Source: Streptococcus equi subsp. equi (GTDB lineage: Bacteria; Bacillota; Bacilli; Lactobacillales; Streptococcaceae). From it: DNA of 64,000 nucleotides. Under the pieces are notes generated by a model. It worked only from the letters and a program-made list of their open reading frames with translations. It was not told the origin of the DNA and searched no databases. Both the position numbers and the translations under genes were made by a program. The stretch lies in contig LR134389.1 in assembly GCA_900637675.1 (NCBI GenBank), positions 2,170,001 through 2,234,000 of the forward strand. The letters are read 5' to 3'. Each line of letters begins with the position of its first letter. Position 1 is the stretch's first letter. This document shows positions 44,915-56,759 of this stretch, piece by piece.

Positions 44915-46276
44915 TTATCTTTCCTCAAATTGAGCTATTGTCGAAAATTTATTGTATTCCTTTTGAAACATCAGCTTAACTGTCCCACGCGCACCTGCCC
45001 TATTTTTCTCAAGAATCACCTCAATTGTATTATCCTCAAGAGCCTCTTCTGTGCTGTCGCTTTCTTTACGATAATAATCATCTCGGTACAAAAATGCAAC
45101 AATATCCGCATCCTGCTCGATAGAGCCAGACTCACGAATATCAGACAAAACTGGACGCTTGTCCTGCCTCTGCTCAACACCACGAGAAAGCTGACTCAAA
45201 GCAATAACAGGCACTTTTAATTCCTTAGCTAAAATCTTTAGCTGCCTTGAAATATCAGAAACCTCTTGCTGACGATTTTCAGGTCTTGTACCAGTGATCA
45301 GTTGGAGGTAATCAATGACAATTAGCCCTAAGCCTCCCTCAACCTCCTGAGACAATTTACGTGCCCTTGCTCTGATCTCAGTAATCTTAATGCCAGGTGT
45401 ATCATCAATATAGATAGGTGCTTCTGCCAAGGCTCCTTGGGCAATGGTCACATTATTCCAGTCCTGATCAGTCAACTGACCAGTCCTCAAGCTATGTGAA
45501 TTGACCATTCCCTCAGCGGCCAGCATACGATCAACAAGGCTTTCAGCTCCCATTTCTAAGGAGAAAATGGCAACTGCTCTCTTTTGCTTTGTACCAACAT
45601 TTTGAGCAATGTTTAAGACAAAGGCTGTCTTACCGACTGCAGGACGAGCTGCTAAAATAATCAGTTGATCTGGGTGTAAACCTGTTGTAATCTTGTCAAG
45701 ATCCCTAAAGCCCGTTGGTAAACCTGTAACGTCTGATGTCTGCTTAGAACGAACCTCAAGATTTTCATAATTAATCTTTAAAACGTCTGAGATCTTACGA
45801 AAGCCACTGCGATTGCTATGCTCACTGATATCAACCAAGGCCTTCTCAGCACTTGCAATAATATCCTCCGAGTCAGATGCTCCTTCATAGGCTAAGTTTA
45901 CAGTCTCTGTCAACCTATTGATGATATCGCGTAGCATAGCCTTTTCAGCTACTATTTTAGCATAGTATTCTGCATTGGCACTGGTAGGTACACTATTAAC
46001 CAGCTCAACAATATAAGACAAGCCACCAATATGTTGAAGGTCCCCTTGATCATCAAGAATCGTCCTTACCGTTGTTGCATCAATAGCATCATTTCGATCA
46101 CTAAGCCTTATCATTGCCCTGAAAATGACCTTATGAGAATACTTATAAAAATCCTCTGGACCGATAAATTCTCTAACGGTAATCAACTTGTCTGGGGAAA
46201 TAAAGATAGAGCCTAGTACAGACTGCTCTGCCAATAAATCTTGGGGTTGAACTCGTAACTCAGCAACTTCAGGCAA
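44915..46276 (-). CDS. dnaB: Replicative DNA helicase DnaB
   Basis: 453 residues from TTG at 46276, which has GGAGG eight bases upstream; an in-frame TTG five codons earlier overlaps that site, and other streptococcal DnaB proteins, as I recall, start near LPEVAELRVQPQDLLAEQ. N-terminal primase-interaction domain, then RecA-like core with Walker A AARPAVGKTAFVLNIA, Walker B VIDYLQLI and DIRESGSIEQDADIVAFL. Unwinds DNA at the replication fork. Follows rplI after 35 bases. Confidence 0.97.
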   Translation of the reverse strand: MPEVAELRVQPQDLLAEQSVLGSIFISPDKLITVREFIGPEDFYKYSHKVIFRAMIRLSDRNDAIDATTVRTILDDQGDLQHIGGLSYIVELVNSVPTSANAEYYAKIVAEKAMLRDIINRLTETVNLAYEGASDSEDIIASAEKALVDISEHSNRSGFRKISDVLKINYENLEVRSKQTSDVTGLPTGFRDLDKITTGLHPDQLIILAARPAVGKTAFVLNIAQNVGTKQKRAVAIFSLEMGAESLVDRMLAAEGMVNSHSLRTGQLTDQDWNNVTIAQGALAEAPIYIDDTPGIKITEIRARARKLSQEVEGGLGLIVIDYLQLITGTRPENRQQEVSDISRQLKILAKELKVPVIALSQLSRGVEQRQDKRPVLSDIRESGSIEQDADIVAFLYRDDYYRKESDSTEEALEDNTIEVILEKNRAGARGTVKLMFQKEYNKFSTIAQFEER

Positions 46277-46311
46277 ACTCAGCACCTCCAAATCTTTTTT
46301 AGGCTGATGTG

Positions 46312-46764
46312 CTATGCCTCAGCAATGTTTAGTTTTATTTCAGCTGTCACTTCTTTATGCAGCTTAACTGGCACTTCGATAAGACCAATAGCACGAATAG
46401 GGTGATCTAAAACAATATGACGCTTGTCAACCTTGACCTTAAATTGCTTTTGCAATTCCTCGGAAATTTTCTTAGCTGTAATTGAGCCAAAGGTACGCCC
46501 ATCTGGTCCAACCTTTTCCTTAAACTGGACACGAGTTTTTTCGTCATCTAAGATTTTCTTAACAGCCTTAGCCTCTGCTAGGATTTCAGCCTGGGCTTTT
46601 TCCTCAGCTTTTTGCTGCCCTCTTAGCTGGCCAATTGCTTGACTGCTAGCTTCCTTTGCTAAATTTTTCTTAATCAGAAAATTCTGAGCATAACCAGTGG
46701 GAACCTCCTTGATTTCTCCTTTTTTTCCTTTTCCTTTAACGTCAACTAAAAAAATGACTTTCAT
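46312..46764 (-). CDS. rplI: Ribosomal protein bL9
   Basis: 150 residues: N-terminal domain [31 protein letters not shown], long connecting helix, C-terminal rRNA-binding domain. Its start overlaps the gdpP stop by 4 bases (ATGA), the common gdpP-rplI-dnaB arrangement of Firmicutes. Confidence 0.98.
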   Translation of the reverse strand: MKVIFLVDVKGKGKKGEIKEVPTGYAQNFLIKKNLAKEASSQAIGQLRGQQKAEEKAQAEILAEAKAVKKILDDEKTRVQFKEKVGPDGRTFGSITAKKISEELQKQFKVKVDKRHIVLDHPIRAIGLIEVPVKLHKEVTAEIKLNIAEA

Positions 46765-48737
46765 GACTCTACCTCTCTTGTTTCTTTCATTGTGTTATCA
46801 ATTGTTTCTAGTAACAGCTGCTTAGCCTCGCTAAGACTGATATGCTTCATCTGACACGCTGCTAAGTTGAAATGTCCTCCGCCGCCAAGCTTTTCCATCA
46901 TTCTTTGGACATTGATCTTACTACGACTTCTTGCTGATATAGCAATCTTATCAGCTCCTGTCTCTACAATAACAAAGCTAGCCTCAATATGGGCCATTGA
47001 TAGTATGGTATCTGCTGCCTTACTAGCAATGACATTACTATAATATTGCCCAGCAAGCCCAGTTGCAACGATAATGGAGTCGCTAAGGCGCTCACCTCTG
47101 AGAATGATCTCATTAACCTGCTTATAGTCATCAAAATCAGTTGCTGAAATATTTTGAATTTCGACGCTATCACTACCTCTGCTTCGTAAATAACTGGCAA
47201 CATCAAAGGTTCTACTGGTGACACGTGTTGAAAAATTCTTAGTATCCAGCATAATACCAGCCATCAAAACACTTGCTTGAATCTTGTTTAAGCGCTTCTT
47301 CGCATTTTGAAACTGGATTAATTCTGTCACTAGCTCTGCGGCACTGCTTGCACCACTTTCAATAAAGGTCAAGATAGCATTATCTGGAAAATCATCATCT
47401 CTTCGGTGATGATCAACGACAATAACATCTTGAAATTGCTCGTAAAATTCCTTAGACAAGGTTAAGGAAATCTTAGAGTGGTCCACCATTACTAACAGTG
47501 ATCTAGGGGTCGTAAGCCCCATTGCTTGAGAAATACTGATAAGACGTGTCTTACCATCAGCCTGTAAGCGCTCAATAGCTCTTTCAATGTCTGGACTCAT
47601 CTCATCCGGATTATAGACAGCAAAGCTGTTTTCAATAATGTTACTAGCAAAAAATTGCATGCCAACAGCCGAGCCTAAGGCGTCCATGTCCAGTTTACGG
47701 TGACCTACGATAAACACATTATCAACCATTTTGATACGGTCTGAAATAGCTGTCATCATGGCACGCGTCCTAGTTCTAGAGCGTTTAACCGTAGAAACAG
47801 AGCCGCCACCAAAATAGACCGGATTTGTATGGTCTGCATTTTCACGAATAACAATCTGATCTCCGCCTCGGACAAGAGCAATATTCAGATTCTCAAGAGC
47901 AACCTGACCAATTTGACAATGATTTTCCTCTCCAAAGGAAATGCCCATACTTAGGGTCAATGGTAGCTGCGCTTCTTGGGCTTCCTTTCGGAACTGCTCT
48001 AAAATAGAAAACTTATCGTCCATCAGCCCTTTTAAGATCTTATAGTCTGTAAAAAAGTAAAAACGATCCATATTAACACGTCGATAAAATACCTGCTTAG
48101 ACTCCATAAACTCAGCTATGAAATTAGCCACAAATGAATTTATCTTTGACGTATCAGCATCAGATAAGTCATCTGTAATGTCGTCATAATTATCCACAGA
48201 AATAATACCAATAACTGGCTTTAGCAAGCTAGAATCTGCTGATTGTCTACTACCAACAGAGCTATCAAAAAAGTAAAAAATACCTGATGCCACATCAATA
48301 TAAGACGTGTATCGATTGCCAGAAACCTCAAAGGTTTGAGAAATATCACTTTTACGCTTATCAGTGAGAAGCTGTTGGATCATCTGTTCCTGTAAAAAAC
48401 CGGCCTCATCAGTGAAAATCAGCTCTGCGTAAGGATTGTACCATTCAATAGCATTGGTTTCTTGATCAAACTGAATAACACCAACTGGCATGTTATCCAG
48501 TAATGTTTTTAAATTATTTTCTGTTTGTTCGTTCAATAGCTCAATGTGGTCTAAATCAGACAATTCGTAAACCTTTTTTTGATACCAAAGCAAGGCCGCA
48601 ACAAACAACAACACTAAAAAAATAGCTAGTGTAATCAGCATTTTTGATTGCATGATTCTAACACATAAGGCTAGTAAGCCGAATAAAATCAACTCCATCA
48701 TAATTAAATGAATGGTTTCAAAACGAAATCTTTTCAT
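46761..48737 (-). CDS. gdpP: Cyclic-di-AMP phosphodiesterase GdpP
   Basis: 658 residues: two N-terminal membrane helices (about 10-50), a PAS-like domain (about 70-160), a degenerate GGDEF domain (about 170-300) without GGDEF residues, and a DHH/DHHA1 phosphodiesterase with [21 protein letters not shown] and VDHHRRDDD, then [12 protein letters not shown]. It hydrolyses c-di-AMP to 5'-pApA and so affects wall, potassium and beta-lactam tolerance. First gene before rplI and dnaB. Confidence 0.96.
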   Translation of the reverse strand: MKRFRFETIHLIMMELILFGLLALCVRIMQSKMLITLAIFLVLLFVAALLWYQKKVYELSDLDHIELLNEQTENNLKTLLDNMPVGVIQFDQETNAIEWYNPYAELIFTDEAGFLQEQMIQQLLTDKRKSDISQTFEVSGNRYTSYIDVASGIFYFFDSSVGSRQSADSSLLKPVIGIISVDNYDDITDDLSDADTSKINSFVANFIAEFMESKQVFYRRVNMDRFYFFTDYKILKGLMDDKFSILEQFRKEAQEAQLPLTLSMGISFGEENHCQIGQVALENLNIALVRGGDQIVIRENADHTNPVYFGGGSVSTVKRSRTRTRAMMTAISDRIKMVDNVFIVGHRKLDMDALGSAVGMQFFASNIIENSFAVYNPDEMSPDIERAIERLQADGKTRLISISQAMGLTTPRSLLVMVDHSKISLTLSKEFYEQFQDVIVVDHHRRDDDFPDNAILTFIESGASSAAELVTELIQFQNAKKRLNKIQASVLMAGIMLDTKNFSTRVTSRTFDVASYLRSRGSDSVEIQNISATDFDDYKQVNEIILRGERLSDSIIVATGLAGQYYSNVIASKAADTILSMAHIEASFVIVETGADKIAISARSRSKINVQRMMEKLGGGGHFNLAACQMKHISLSEAKQLLLETIDNTMKETREVES

Positions 48738-48757
48738 CTTTAACCTCTTAATCCCGT

Positions 48758-48766
48758 ATTATACCA
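48758..48766 (-). promoter_or_regulatory. gdpP promoter (extended -10)
   Basis: The minus strand reads TGGTATAAT about 20 bases before the gdpP ATG, immediately after the mnmG terminator. Confidence 0.5.
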
Positions 48767-48793
48767 TAAAACAGCCCTGAAATACAGAGCTGT
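48766..48793 (-). terminator. terminator after mnmG
   Basis: On the minus strand ACAGCTCTG, TATTT, CAGGGCTGT, then TTTTA: 9-bp stem with one G-U pair. Short T-run, so possibly partial. Confidence 0.65.
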
Positions 48794-48824
48794 CAGTGGT
48801 TTTGAGATTACAATTTGATGACTA

Positions 48825-50723
48825 TTATGTTTTACGGCGAGCCTTTCCATTACCTTCAAGGTAAACCATTAAAATGCTAATATCTGCCGGATTTACACCT
48901 GAAATGCGACTAGCCTGACCAATGGTTTCTGGATTGATTTTCTTAAATTTTTGCCTTGCCTCAGTAGCAATTGAGTCAATAGCGTCCCAATCAATGGTCT
49001 TAGGAATCCGCTTTTCCTCCATACGCTTCATTTTAGCAACCTGATCAAGGGCCTTTTTGATATAGCCTTCGTATTTGATCTCAGTTTCTAGTAGCTCAAT
49101 CAGCTTAGCATCTAATCCCTCAGCAGCAGGACCTATAAATGACACTACAGTGGCATAGTCAACCTCTGGTCGACGCATAAATTCCTTAGCTGTCATTGCG
49201 TCCGTCAAGGACTTAAAGCCAAGCTTTTGAACACGAGCATTGGTTTCTTTGATTGGCTTTAATTTGATACTATCTAGCCTCTTTAATTCATTGTCAAATT
49301 GATTTTTCTTGATTTCAAAGGCAGACCAACGCTCATCGTCAACCAAGCCAATCTGACGACCAATTTCAGTCAATCGCATGTCCGCATTATCATGACGAAG
49401 GATAAGACGATATTCTGCGCGTGATGTCAGCAAACGGTAAGGCTCCAAGGTTCCTTTGGTTACCAAATCATCAATCATTACACCAATATAAGCGTCGCTG
49501 CGCTTTAAAATGAGCTCAGGCTTACCCTGAACCTTCAAAGCAGCATTGATACCAGCGACAAGGCCTTGACCAGCAGCTTCCTCATAGCCTGAGGTTCCAT
49601 TGGTTTGCCCAGCTGTAAAAAGCCCTGAAATCATCTTTGTTTCAAGGGTAGCACGAAGCTGATGAGGTAATACAATGTCATACTCAATAGCATAGCCTGT
49701 TCTCATCATCTCAGCATTTTCAAGCCCCTTAATAGAGTGAACCAATTCCTTTTGGACGTCCTCAGGAAGACTTGTGGATAGACCTTGAACATAGACCTCC
49801 TCAGTGTCAAAGCCTTCTGGTTCTAAAAAGAGCTGATGACGCTCTTTATCAGCAAATCGTACAATCTTATCCTCAATTGATGGACAATAGCGTGGGCCCA
49901 CTCCCTTGACGACTCCTGAAAACATAGGTGCTCGATATAGGTTTTTAGTGATGATATCATGACTAATCTGATTAGTGTAGGTCAGCCAGCAAGGAATCTG
50001 ATTAGCCAAATAATCTTTGTCCTTAGACATAAAGGAAAAATGATTTGGAGTCACATCACCAGGCTGAATCTCTGTCACCTCATAATCAATAGAAGAAGCC
50101 TTGACACGTGGTGGGGTTCCTGTCTTAAAGCGGCCAATTTCAAGACCAAGCTTTTTCAAATTATCAGCTAGTGTCACTGAGGCCAAGCTGTTATTCGGGC
50201 CAGACGAATATTTCAATTCTCCAAGGATAATCTCACCACGAAGAGCTGTACCTGTTGTTATGATCACTGCCTGAGCTGCATATTTTTGCCCTGTTGCTGT
50301 CAGCACTCCAACAACCCTACCATTTTCTACTAAAATATCATCAATCATAGACTGGCGAAGAGTGAGGTTTTCTTGCTTTTCAACAGTATGCTTCATCTCA
50401 CGTGCATACAAGCTTTTATCTGCTTGAGCTCGTAATGCTCGAACTGCCGGTCCCTTACCTGTATTGAGCATTTTCATTTGGATATAGGTTTTGTCAATGT
50501 TTTTCCCCATCTCTCCACCAAGAGCATCAATTTCGCGAACAACAATACCCTTAGCTGACCCTCCAATAGAGGGATTGCATGGCATAAAAGCCAGCATATC
50601 AAGATTTATCGTTGCTAATAAGGTTTTACACCCCATACGGCTAGCCGCTAAGCTGGCTTCAACACCTGCATGTCCTGCTCCTACAACGATGACATCGTAG
50701 GATTCTGTAAATTCATGTACCAT
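48825..50723 (-). CDS. mnmG: tRNA uridine-34 carboxymethylaminomethyl enzyme subunit MnmG (GidA)
   Basis: 632 residues with the FAD-binding Rossmann motif [19 protein letters not shown] at the start, the GidA signature [11 protein letters not shown] and [18 protein letters not shown], and a C-terminal helical region. With MnmE it installs the cmnm5 group at wobble uridine. It begins two bases after the stop of the Nudix gene at 50726-51190, with which it shares a transcript. MnmA, which thiolates the same uridine, is encoded just upstream. Confidence 0.98.
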   Translation of the reverse strand: MVHEFTESYDVIVVGAGHAGVEASLAASRMGCKTLLATINLDMLAFMPCNPSIGGSAKGIVVREIDALGGEMGKNIDKTYIQMKMLNTGKGPAVRALRAQADKSLYAREMKHTVEKQENLTLRQSMIDDILVENGRVVGVLTATGQKYAAQAVIITTGTALRGEIILGELKYSSGPNNSLASVTLADNLKKLGLEIGRFKTGTPPRVKASSIDYEVTEIQPGDVTPNHFSFMSKDKDYLANQIPCWLTYTNQISHDIITKNLYRAPMFSGVVKGVGPRYCPSIEDKIVRFADKERHQLFLEPEGFDTEEVYVQGLSTSLPEDVQKELVHSIKGLENAEMMRTGYAIEYDIVLPHQLRATLETKMISGLFTAGQTNGTSGYEEAAGQGLVAGINAALKVQGKPELILKRSDAYIGVMIDDLVTKGTLEPYRLLTSRAEYRLILRHDNADMRLTEIGRQIGLVDDERWSAFEIKKNQFDNELKRLDSIKLKPIKETNARVQKLGFKSLTDAMTAKEFMRRPEVDYATVVSFIGPAAEGLDAKLIELLETEIKYEGYIKKALDQVAKMKRMEEKRIPKTIDWDAIDSIATEARQKFKKINPETIGQASRISGVNPADISILMVYLEGNGKARRKT

Positions 50724-50725
50724 AT

Positions 50726-51190
50726 CTACTCCTTTATCTCAATATGTTTTATATGCTGAGGCTGCCTGTCCCAATGCTTTATAGCCCTTTTTAAACAACT
50801 AGGATTGAGCCTTATCTTATCTAGATCATCAAGAGCAACCCACTCACAAACCCTAGTACAATCACCCTCAACTACAGAAGGGCTAGAATCAGATAATAGA
50901 CTCACAATATAATGAAACTCAATCTGATGAAAGTTCACTCCTTCTAGACAAAATTGATTTTCAACCACAAAGGCTAACTGAGCAACTGAAACCTCAGCTC
51001 CTACCTCCTCTAGAACCTCACGCTTGACAGCTTCTTCTGTGCTTTCTCCAACATGAATAGCACCACCTAAAAGATAATAGTCCTCTTTGGGTGATTTGGC
51101 AAGATAAATATAGCCATCCTTAATTATTAACGCTGAAGCCCTAACACCAAAGCTATGGTCTGCTATCCTTGTTCTAAAATCCTGAACCAT
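50726..51190 (-). CDS. Nudix hydrolase
   Basis: 154 residues. Nudix box [22 protein letters not shown] with all catalytic residues. A short beta-rich N-terminal region ([25 protein letters not shown]) precedes it. Such enzymes hydrolyse nucleoside diphosphate derivatives; the substrate is not deducible. It sits between mnmA and mnmG in a tRNA-thiouridine gene cluster and is translationally close to mnmG. Confidence 0.88.
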   Translation of the reverse strand: MVQDFRTRIADHSFGVRASALIIKDGYIYLAKSPKEDYYLLGGAIHVGESTEEAVKREVLEEVGAEVSVAQLAFVVENQFCLEGVNFHQIEFHYIVSLLSDSSPSVVEGDCTRVCEWVALDDLDKIRLNPSCLKRAIKHWDRQPQHIKHIEIKE

Positions 51191-51306
51191 CTTTTCTCCT
51201 TGACACTGTTTTTAAGCTATAAAAATAGTCAAAACCTGAGAAAGCTGTAAGCCAAAAAGACTTACAATTCCCATGAGCTTTGACCATCATCGTTATTGTT
51301 AACCTT

Positions 51307-51334
51307 ATTCTATCAAAATCTGCCAGCTTGTCAA
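51307..51334 (-). promoter_or_regulatory. promoter of the Nudix-mnmG transcript
   Basis: On the minus strand TTGACA (51334-51329), 16-bp spacer, TAGAAT (51312-51307) with TG extension. Confidence 0.7.
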
Positions 51335-51364
51335 GACTTATCAGATGACAAAACCGTCAACTTT

Positions 51365-51382
51365 ATTGACACATCTGTCAAT
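51365..51382. repeat. small palindrome ATTGACA-CATC-TGTCAAT
   Basis: A perfect 7-bp inverted repeat in a TGTCAA-rich stretch between mnmA and the Nudix promoter. No T-run follows, so it is not a standard terminator; meaning unknown. Confidence 0.4.
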
Positions 51383-51394
51383 TAACATGTCAAG

Positions 51395-52519
<1,125 letters not shown>

Positions 52520-52691
52520 TTATTCTCCCATCAATATAAGATACAAGGACATGAGAAAAAGAATAGAACGAATCAACTTGCCTAAACAAGACTCTAGCAA
52601 ATGGTTCATTTCTATATTTTTTGTCTTTGTCCAAGTGTTTTCTCAAAGCTCGATTTGAAGGTCGATTTGAAGCGCCGCTAGACGCATGACT

Positions 52692-52720
52692 ATTATAACA
52701 GTATTGTCTCTTATTTCCAA
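52692..52720 (-). promoter_or_regulatory. mnmA promoter
   Basis: On the minus strand TTGGAA (52720-52715), 17-bp spacer, TATAAT (52697-52692) with TG extension. The transcribed leader contains TCGATTTGAAG in tandem (near 52650-52672) of unknown meaning. Confidence 0.7.
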
Positions 52721-52799
52721 CAATATCTTTTTTCATAACAAACGACATTTGATTAGCGATTTGTTATAATAAAAAGGATAAAAAGAGCATGGAGCATAT

Positions 52800-53471
52800 A
52801 TGAACACACAAAAATTTCAATCAGTTTTTGACATCATTGGACCAGTGATGATTGGACCATCGAGCAGTCATACCGCTGGTGCTGTTAGAATCGGAAAGGT
52901 TGTCCACTCCATTTTTGGAGAAATTCCTGATGAGGTGACCTTTCATCTATACAATTCATTTGCTAAGACCTATCAAGGCCATGGTACCGACAAGGCACTA
53001 GTAGCTGGTATTATGGGCATGGATACGGATAATCCAAACATCAAGAATTCTCTTGAAATTGCTCATCAAAAGGGCATTAAAATTTATTGGGATATTTTAA
53101 AGGATAGCAATGCTCCCCACCCCAATACTGTAAAGATTAGTGTCAAAAAGGCTGATAAAGCAATGAGCATTACAGGTGTGTCAATTGGAGGAGGAAACAT
53201 TCAGGTCACAGAGCTAAATGGTTTTTCTGTTTCCTTGTCTATGAATACTCCAACCTTGATTATTGTCCATCAAGATATCCCCGGAATGATTGCTAAGGTT
53301 ACAGATATATTGTCAGCTAGTGATATTAATATCGCTCAAATGACTGTGACTCGTGAAAGTGCAGGTGAGAAAGCCATTATGATTATTGAGGTTGATTCTC
53401 GTGATTGTCAAGTTGCTGTCAAGCAGATTGCAACTATTCCTAATCTGCATAATGTCAATTTCTTTGACTAG
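52800..53471 (+). CDS. sdaAB: L-serine dehydratase, beta subunit
   Basis: 223 residues, QSVFDIIGPVMIGPSSSHTAGAVRIGKV at the start (the SDH beta serine-recognition motif SSSHTAG), and a C-terminal ACT domain (PGMIAKVTDILSASDINIAQMTV). With SdaAA it deaminates L-serine to pyruvate and ammonia. Ribosome site GGAG 6-9 bases before ATG; extended -10 TGTTATAAT about 40 bases upstream. Confidence 0.96.
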   Translation: MNTQKFQSVFDIIGPVMIGPSSSHTAGAVRIGKVVHSIFGEIPDEVTFHLYNSFAKTYQGHGTDKALVAGIMGMDTDNPNIKNSLEIAHQKGIKIYWDILKDSNAPHPNTVKISVKKADKAMSITGVSIGGGNIQVTELNGFSVSLSMNTPTLIIVHQDIPGMIAKVTDILSASDINIAQMTVTRESAGEKAIMIIEVDSRDCQVAVKQIATIPNLHNVNFFD

Positions 53472-53482
53472 AAAGGTATATT

Positions 53483-54355
53483 ATGTTTTACACAATTGAA
53501 GAGCTTGTCAAGCAGGCTGATGATAGGTTTGATGGTAATGTAGCAGAGCTGATGATTGCTACAGAGGTTGAAATGACTGGTCGAAGCAGGGCAGAAATCC
53601 TATCCATCATGTCACAGCATTTACAGGTAATGAAGGATTCTGTTGTCAGCGGATTGACAGCAACCAAATCTATTAGCGGATTGACTGGCGGTGATGCTCT
53701 TAAGATGGATCATTACATCAAAAAAGGAAAGGGGCTTTCAGATCAAACCATTTTAACAGCTGTGAGAAATGCTATGGCTGTCAATGAGCTAAATGCAAAA
53801 ATGGGACTTGTTTGTGCAACCCCGACTGCTGGAAGTGCAGGCTGTCTACCTGCTGTCCTTGCTGTTGCTATTGATAAGCTCAAGCTATCAGAAAAGGAAC
53901 AGCTGGACTTTCTCTTTACAGCAGGTGCCTTTGGCTTAGTCATTGGAAATAATGCCTCTATCTCCGGAGCAGAAGGAGGCTGTCAAGCCGAGGTGGGCTC
54001 TGCCTCTGCAATGAGTGCTGCAGCCCTTGTTAAGGCAGCAGGTGGTACCGCTTATCAGGCTAGCCAAGCGGTAGCCTTTGTGATCAAAAATCTATTGGGA
54101 TTGGTTTGTGATCCTGTTGCTGGCTTAGTCGAAGTTCCCTGTGTTAAGCGTAATGCATTAGGATCAAGCTTTGCTCTTGTTGCTGCTGATATGGCATTAG
54201 CGAATATTCAGTCACAAATTCCTGTAGATGAGGTTGTTGATGCTATGTATCAGGTTGGTGCCGCAATGCCAACAGCCTTTAAGGAGACAGCTGAGGGAGG
54301 ATTAGCAGCAACCCCAACAGGTAGACGGTATAGTAAAGAAATTTTCGGAGACTAA
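53483..54355 (+). CDS. sdaAA: L-serine dehydratase, iron-sulfur-dependent alpha subunit
   Basis: 290 residues with the 4Fe-4S cysteines in CATPTAGSAGCLPAV, GGCQAEVGSASAMSAA and CDPVAGLVEVPCVKRNA, the catalytic subunit of the two-subunit Firmicute enzyme. Starts 11 bases after sdaAB; both form one transcript, perhaps with the HAD gene downstream. Confidence 0.96.
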   Translation: MFYTIEELVKQADDRFDGNVAELMIATEVEMTGRSRAEILSIMSQHLQVMKDSVVSGLTATKSISGLTGGDALKMDHYIKKGKGLSDQTILTAVRNAMAVNELNAKMGLVCATPTAGSAGCLPAVLAVAIDKLKLSEKEQLDFLFTAGAFGLVIGNNASISGAEGGCQAEVGSASAMSAAALVKAAGGTAYQASQAVAFVIKNLLGLVCDPVAGLVEVPCVKRNALGSSFALVAADMALANIQSQIPVDEVVDAMYQVGAAMPTAFKETAEGGLAATPTGRRYSKEIFGD

Positions 54356-54388
54356 TATAATCAAGTAACGATAGACTGAGGAGACGTC

Positions 54389-55024
54389 ATGAAAGCAATC
54401 CTATTTGACTTAGATGGTACTTTGGTGGATTCTAGTATAGGAATACTAAATGCCTTTGAATACACCTTTCAAAAAATGAAAATCCCTTGTCCTGATCATA
54501 GCATATTATCGTCTTACATCGGACCACCCTTAGAAGCGACCTTTTCAGCATTTTTTAGGAATCAGCATGATGTCGAGGTTGCTATAACACACTTTAGAGA
54601 TTTTTACAGGGAATTAGGCATTTACCAAGCAAGGCTTTATTCTGGAATCACAGAGCTATTAGATAATCTCTCGCAAGAAGGTCTTGACCTCTATGTGACA
54701 ACTAGTAAATATGAACCTATGGCAAGGCAAATGCTTCAGGATTTAACGATTAGCCATTATTTCAAAGCTATCCTAGGCTCTATTTCTAATCGGTGTCACA
54801 AGTTGGATATCGTCAAGGCATGCTTACAAGATTTTGCTATTAATAAAAAAGAAGCTATAATTGTTGGAGATACCAAATTTGACATGATTGGTGGTAAACA
54901 AGCAGGCATTACAAGACTTGGAGTTACTTGGGGATTTGGTTGTCAAGAGGATTTACAAGCACATGGCGCACAATACATTGGACACACACCCCAAGAGGTG
55001 ATTGAGATTATCCAGTCATTGTAA
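54389..55024 (+). CDS. HAD-superfamily hydrolase, phosphoglycolate-phosphatase-like
   Basis: 211 residues: catalytic FDLDGTLVDSSIG (DxDGT), Ser/Thr motif II in TTSKYEPMARQ, and motif IV VGDTKFDMIGGKQAG. A class I cap follows motif I. Likely a small-molecule phosphatase; the substrate is unknown. It follows sdaAA after 33 bases and ends in a strong terminator. Confidence 0.85.
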   Translation: MKAILFDLDGTLVDSSIGILNAFEYTFQKMKIPCPDHSILSSYIGPPLEATFSAFFRNQHDVEVAITHFRDFYRELGIYQARLYSGITELLDNLSQEGLDLYVTTSKYEPMARQMLQDLTISHYFKAILGSISNRCHKLDIVKACLQDFAINKKEAIIVGDTKFDMIGGKQAGITRLGVTWGFGCQEDLQAHGAQYIGHTPQEVIEIIQSL

Positions 55025-55033
55025 AACGATACT

Positions 55034-55068
55034 AAAAACCTATCATCACACAAGATGATAGGTTTTTA
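55034..55068 (+). terminator. bidirectional terminator after the HAD gene
   Basis: AAAAACCTATCATC, ACACAA, GATGATAGGTTTTT: 14-bp perfect stem, A/T runs on both strands, also serving the converging transglycosylase gene. Confidence 0.92.
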
Positions 55069-55084
55069 ACGCTGTTATCTGTTC

Positions 55085-55695
55085 TTAGTAGCCCCAAGCT
55101 GATAAGCCCTGTGCACGATAGGCATTTAAGGCTGAATTTACCTGATCCTGAACGGTTGCAGTTGATCCCCAGCCTGGCATGGTTTGGAATAATCCTGAAG
55201 CACCTGAAGGATTAGCTGCGTTAGGGTTTCCATTTGACTCACGAGCGATAATGGCTTCCCAAGTAGCTTGTGGAACACCAGTAGCTGCCGCCATTTGAGC
55301 TGCTGCTTCACTACCGATAGCCCCTGCGGTATTGCCGTTAGAAAGGATTACTCCATTGCTATAAGCCACTGGTGTAGCTGCATACTGAGCTTGAGGAGCA
55401 GCCTCTTGCACAGCAGGACTAGCTACCTCAGAAGCTACTGATTCCTGAGCTGGTGCTGCATCAGCAGAGGAAGGCTCTGCCTGCTCAGCTGGCTGCTCCT
55501 TGGTTGCAGCCTTTGCTACTGTTGATTTTTTGTTTTATGATGTTTCTTCACAACCTTAGTATCAGAAGCTTTAGCATAGGAATCAGTGTTTACATTTTCA
55601 CTTGAAAAAGCAAAAACTACTGCGAGCAAAGCAATAGCAGCTGCTACAATGCCAAAACTAAAATAACGTTGTTTCAAAATGTCTTGTTTAAACAT
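55085..55695 (-). CDS. secreted SLT-type transglycosylase, with a one-base frameshift
   Basis: The start at 55695 gives a signal-anchor ([31 protein letters not shown]), a Lys/Ala/Glu/Pro-rich linker, and a C-terminal lysozyme-like domain ([38 protein letters not shown], catalytic Glu in ARESNG). The frame breaks at the run 55526-55531: six bases are present, seven would read [14 protein letters not shown] and give 203 residues. As read the catalytic domain would be lost. The protein should cut peptidoglycan outside the cell. Confidence 0.85.
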
Positions 55696-55950
55696 TAAAT
55701 AAATACCTCACTTTTCTCTGTTATCCATATTAACTGTTAATTATTACTTGTCTATTTAAGATATATTAAAAATATTACAGCAATATTGATATTCCAAGTT
55801 TTCTAGCCTGATATCAGTGTTTTTTGAGCTTAAGAAGCTCAAAATAAAAACAATGCCTAAGTTCAGACCTGTGTAACAGATGATTTAAGCATTGTTATTA
55901 TTAATAAATTCTAGTTGCTACAGCCTAACAAAGGGGCTGCTGTAATATAG

Positions 55951-56759
55951 CTAGGTGAGCCTTGAGGGACTTTTTAGACAGAAAAGGAAAATCCCCAAAA
56001 TGACTACCAAAATAATGGCTAGAGTGTCTTTTAATTGCCAGCTTAGCAGGCGGTATTTTGTTCGACTGTCACCGCCTTGATAGCCTCTAGCCTCCATAGC
56101 GATCGCTAAAGCGTCAGCTCTTTTAAAGCTTGAAGCAAAAAGAGGAATCAAAATAGGGATAATCGACTTTACCTTTTGAATAAGATTGCCTTCTCCAAAA
56201 TCAACACCTCGCGCTTTTTGCGCATTCATAATACGAGTTGTATCGTCCATCAAGGTTGGAACAAACCGTAAGCTCAAAGATAACATCAAACCGATCTCAT
56301 GGGCAGGTACCTTAAACCTAACTAAAGGCTTCAACAGCGCTTCAACAGCATCAGATAAGCTTAGTGGGGTGGTGGTTAGGGTTAACAGCGTGGAAAAGAA
56401 AATAATCAAAACAAATCGCATGAAAATCAAAATGGCTTGACTTAATCCCAAGCTTGTTATCTTAATTATTCCAAGCTGAAAAAGAACTGATCCTCCCTGT
56501 GTAAAAAAAACTTGAAAAAGCGTTGTAAATAGGATAATACCAATCATAGGCTTAACACCATTGAAAAAGAAAGACCATTTTATCTGTGACAAGAAAATCA
56601 GCAGCAAGGTAAATGCTAACAGCAAAAGATTAGTTACCACATTATTGGCCCAAAAATAATGATAATATAGATAATCATAGCAAGCAGCTTGCTTCTTGGA
56701 TCAAGCCGATGAATAATTGAATTCCCAGGAATATAGCGACCAAGAATGAGTTTATCCAT
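55951..56759 (-). CDS. ecfT: ECF transporter transmembrane subunit EcfT, with a one-base frameshift
   Basis: The start ATG 56757-56759 overlaps the ecfA2 stop (ATGGATAA). The first 40 residues ([26 protein letters not shown]) and the remaining 229 are in different frames; one extra T at the run 56652-56656 (five bases) gives [18 protein letters not shown] and a 269-residue protein with five TMs and the coupling-helix motifs ARG ([10 protein letters not shown] and MEARGYQGG). It forms the energising module with EcfA1 and EcfA2 that drives many vitamin S-components. Confidence 0.92.

Noticed and set aside
44846..45220. 124-codon plus-strand ORF antisense to veg and dnaB
   Set aside because: Fully inside two well-identified genes on the other strand, no promoter or ribosome site.
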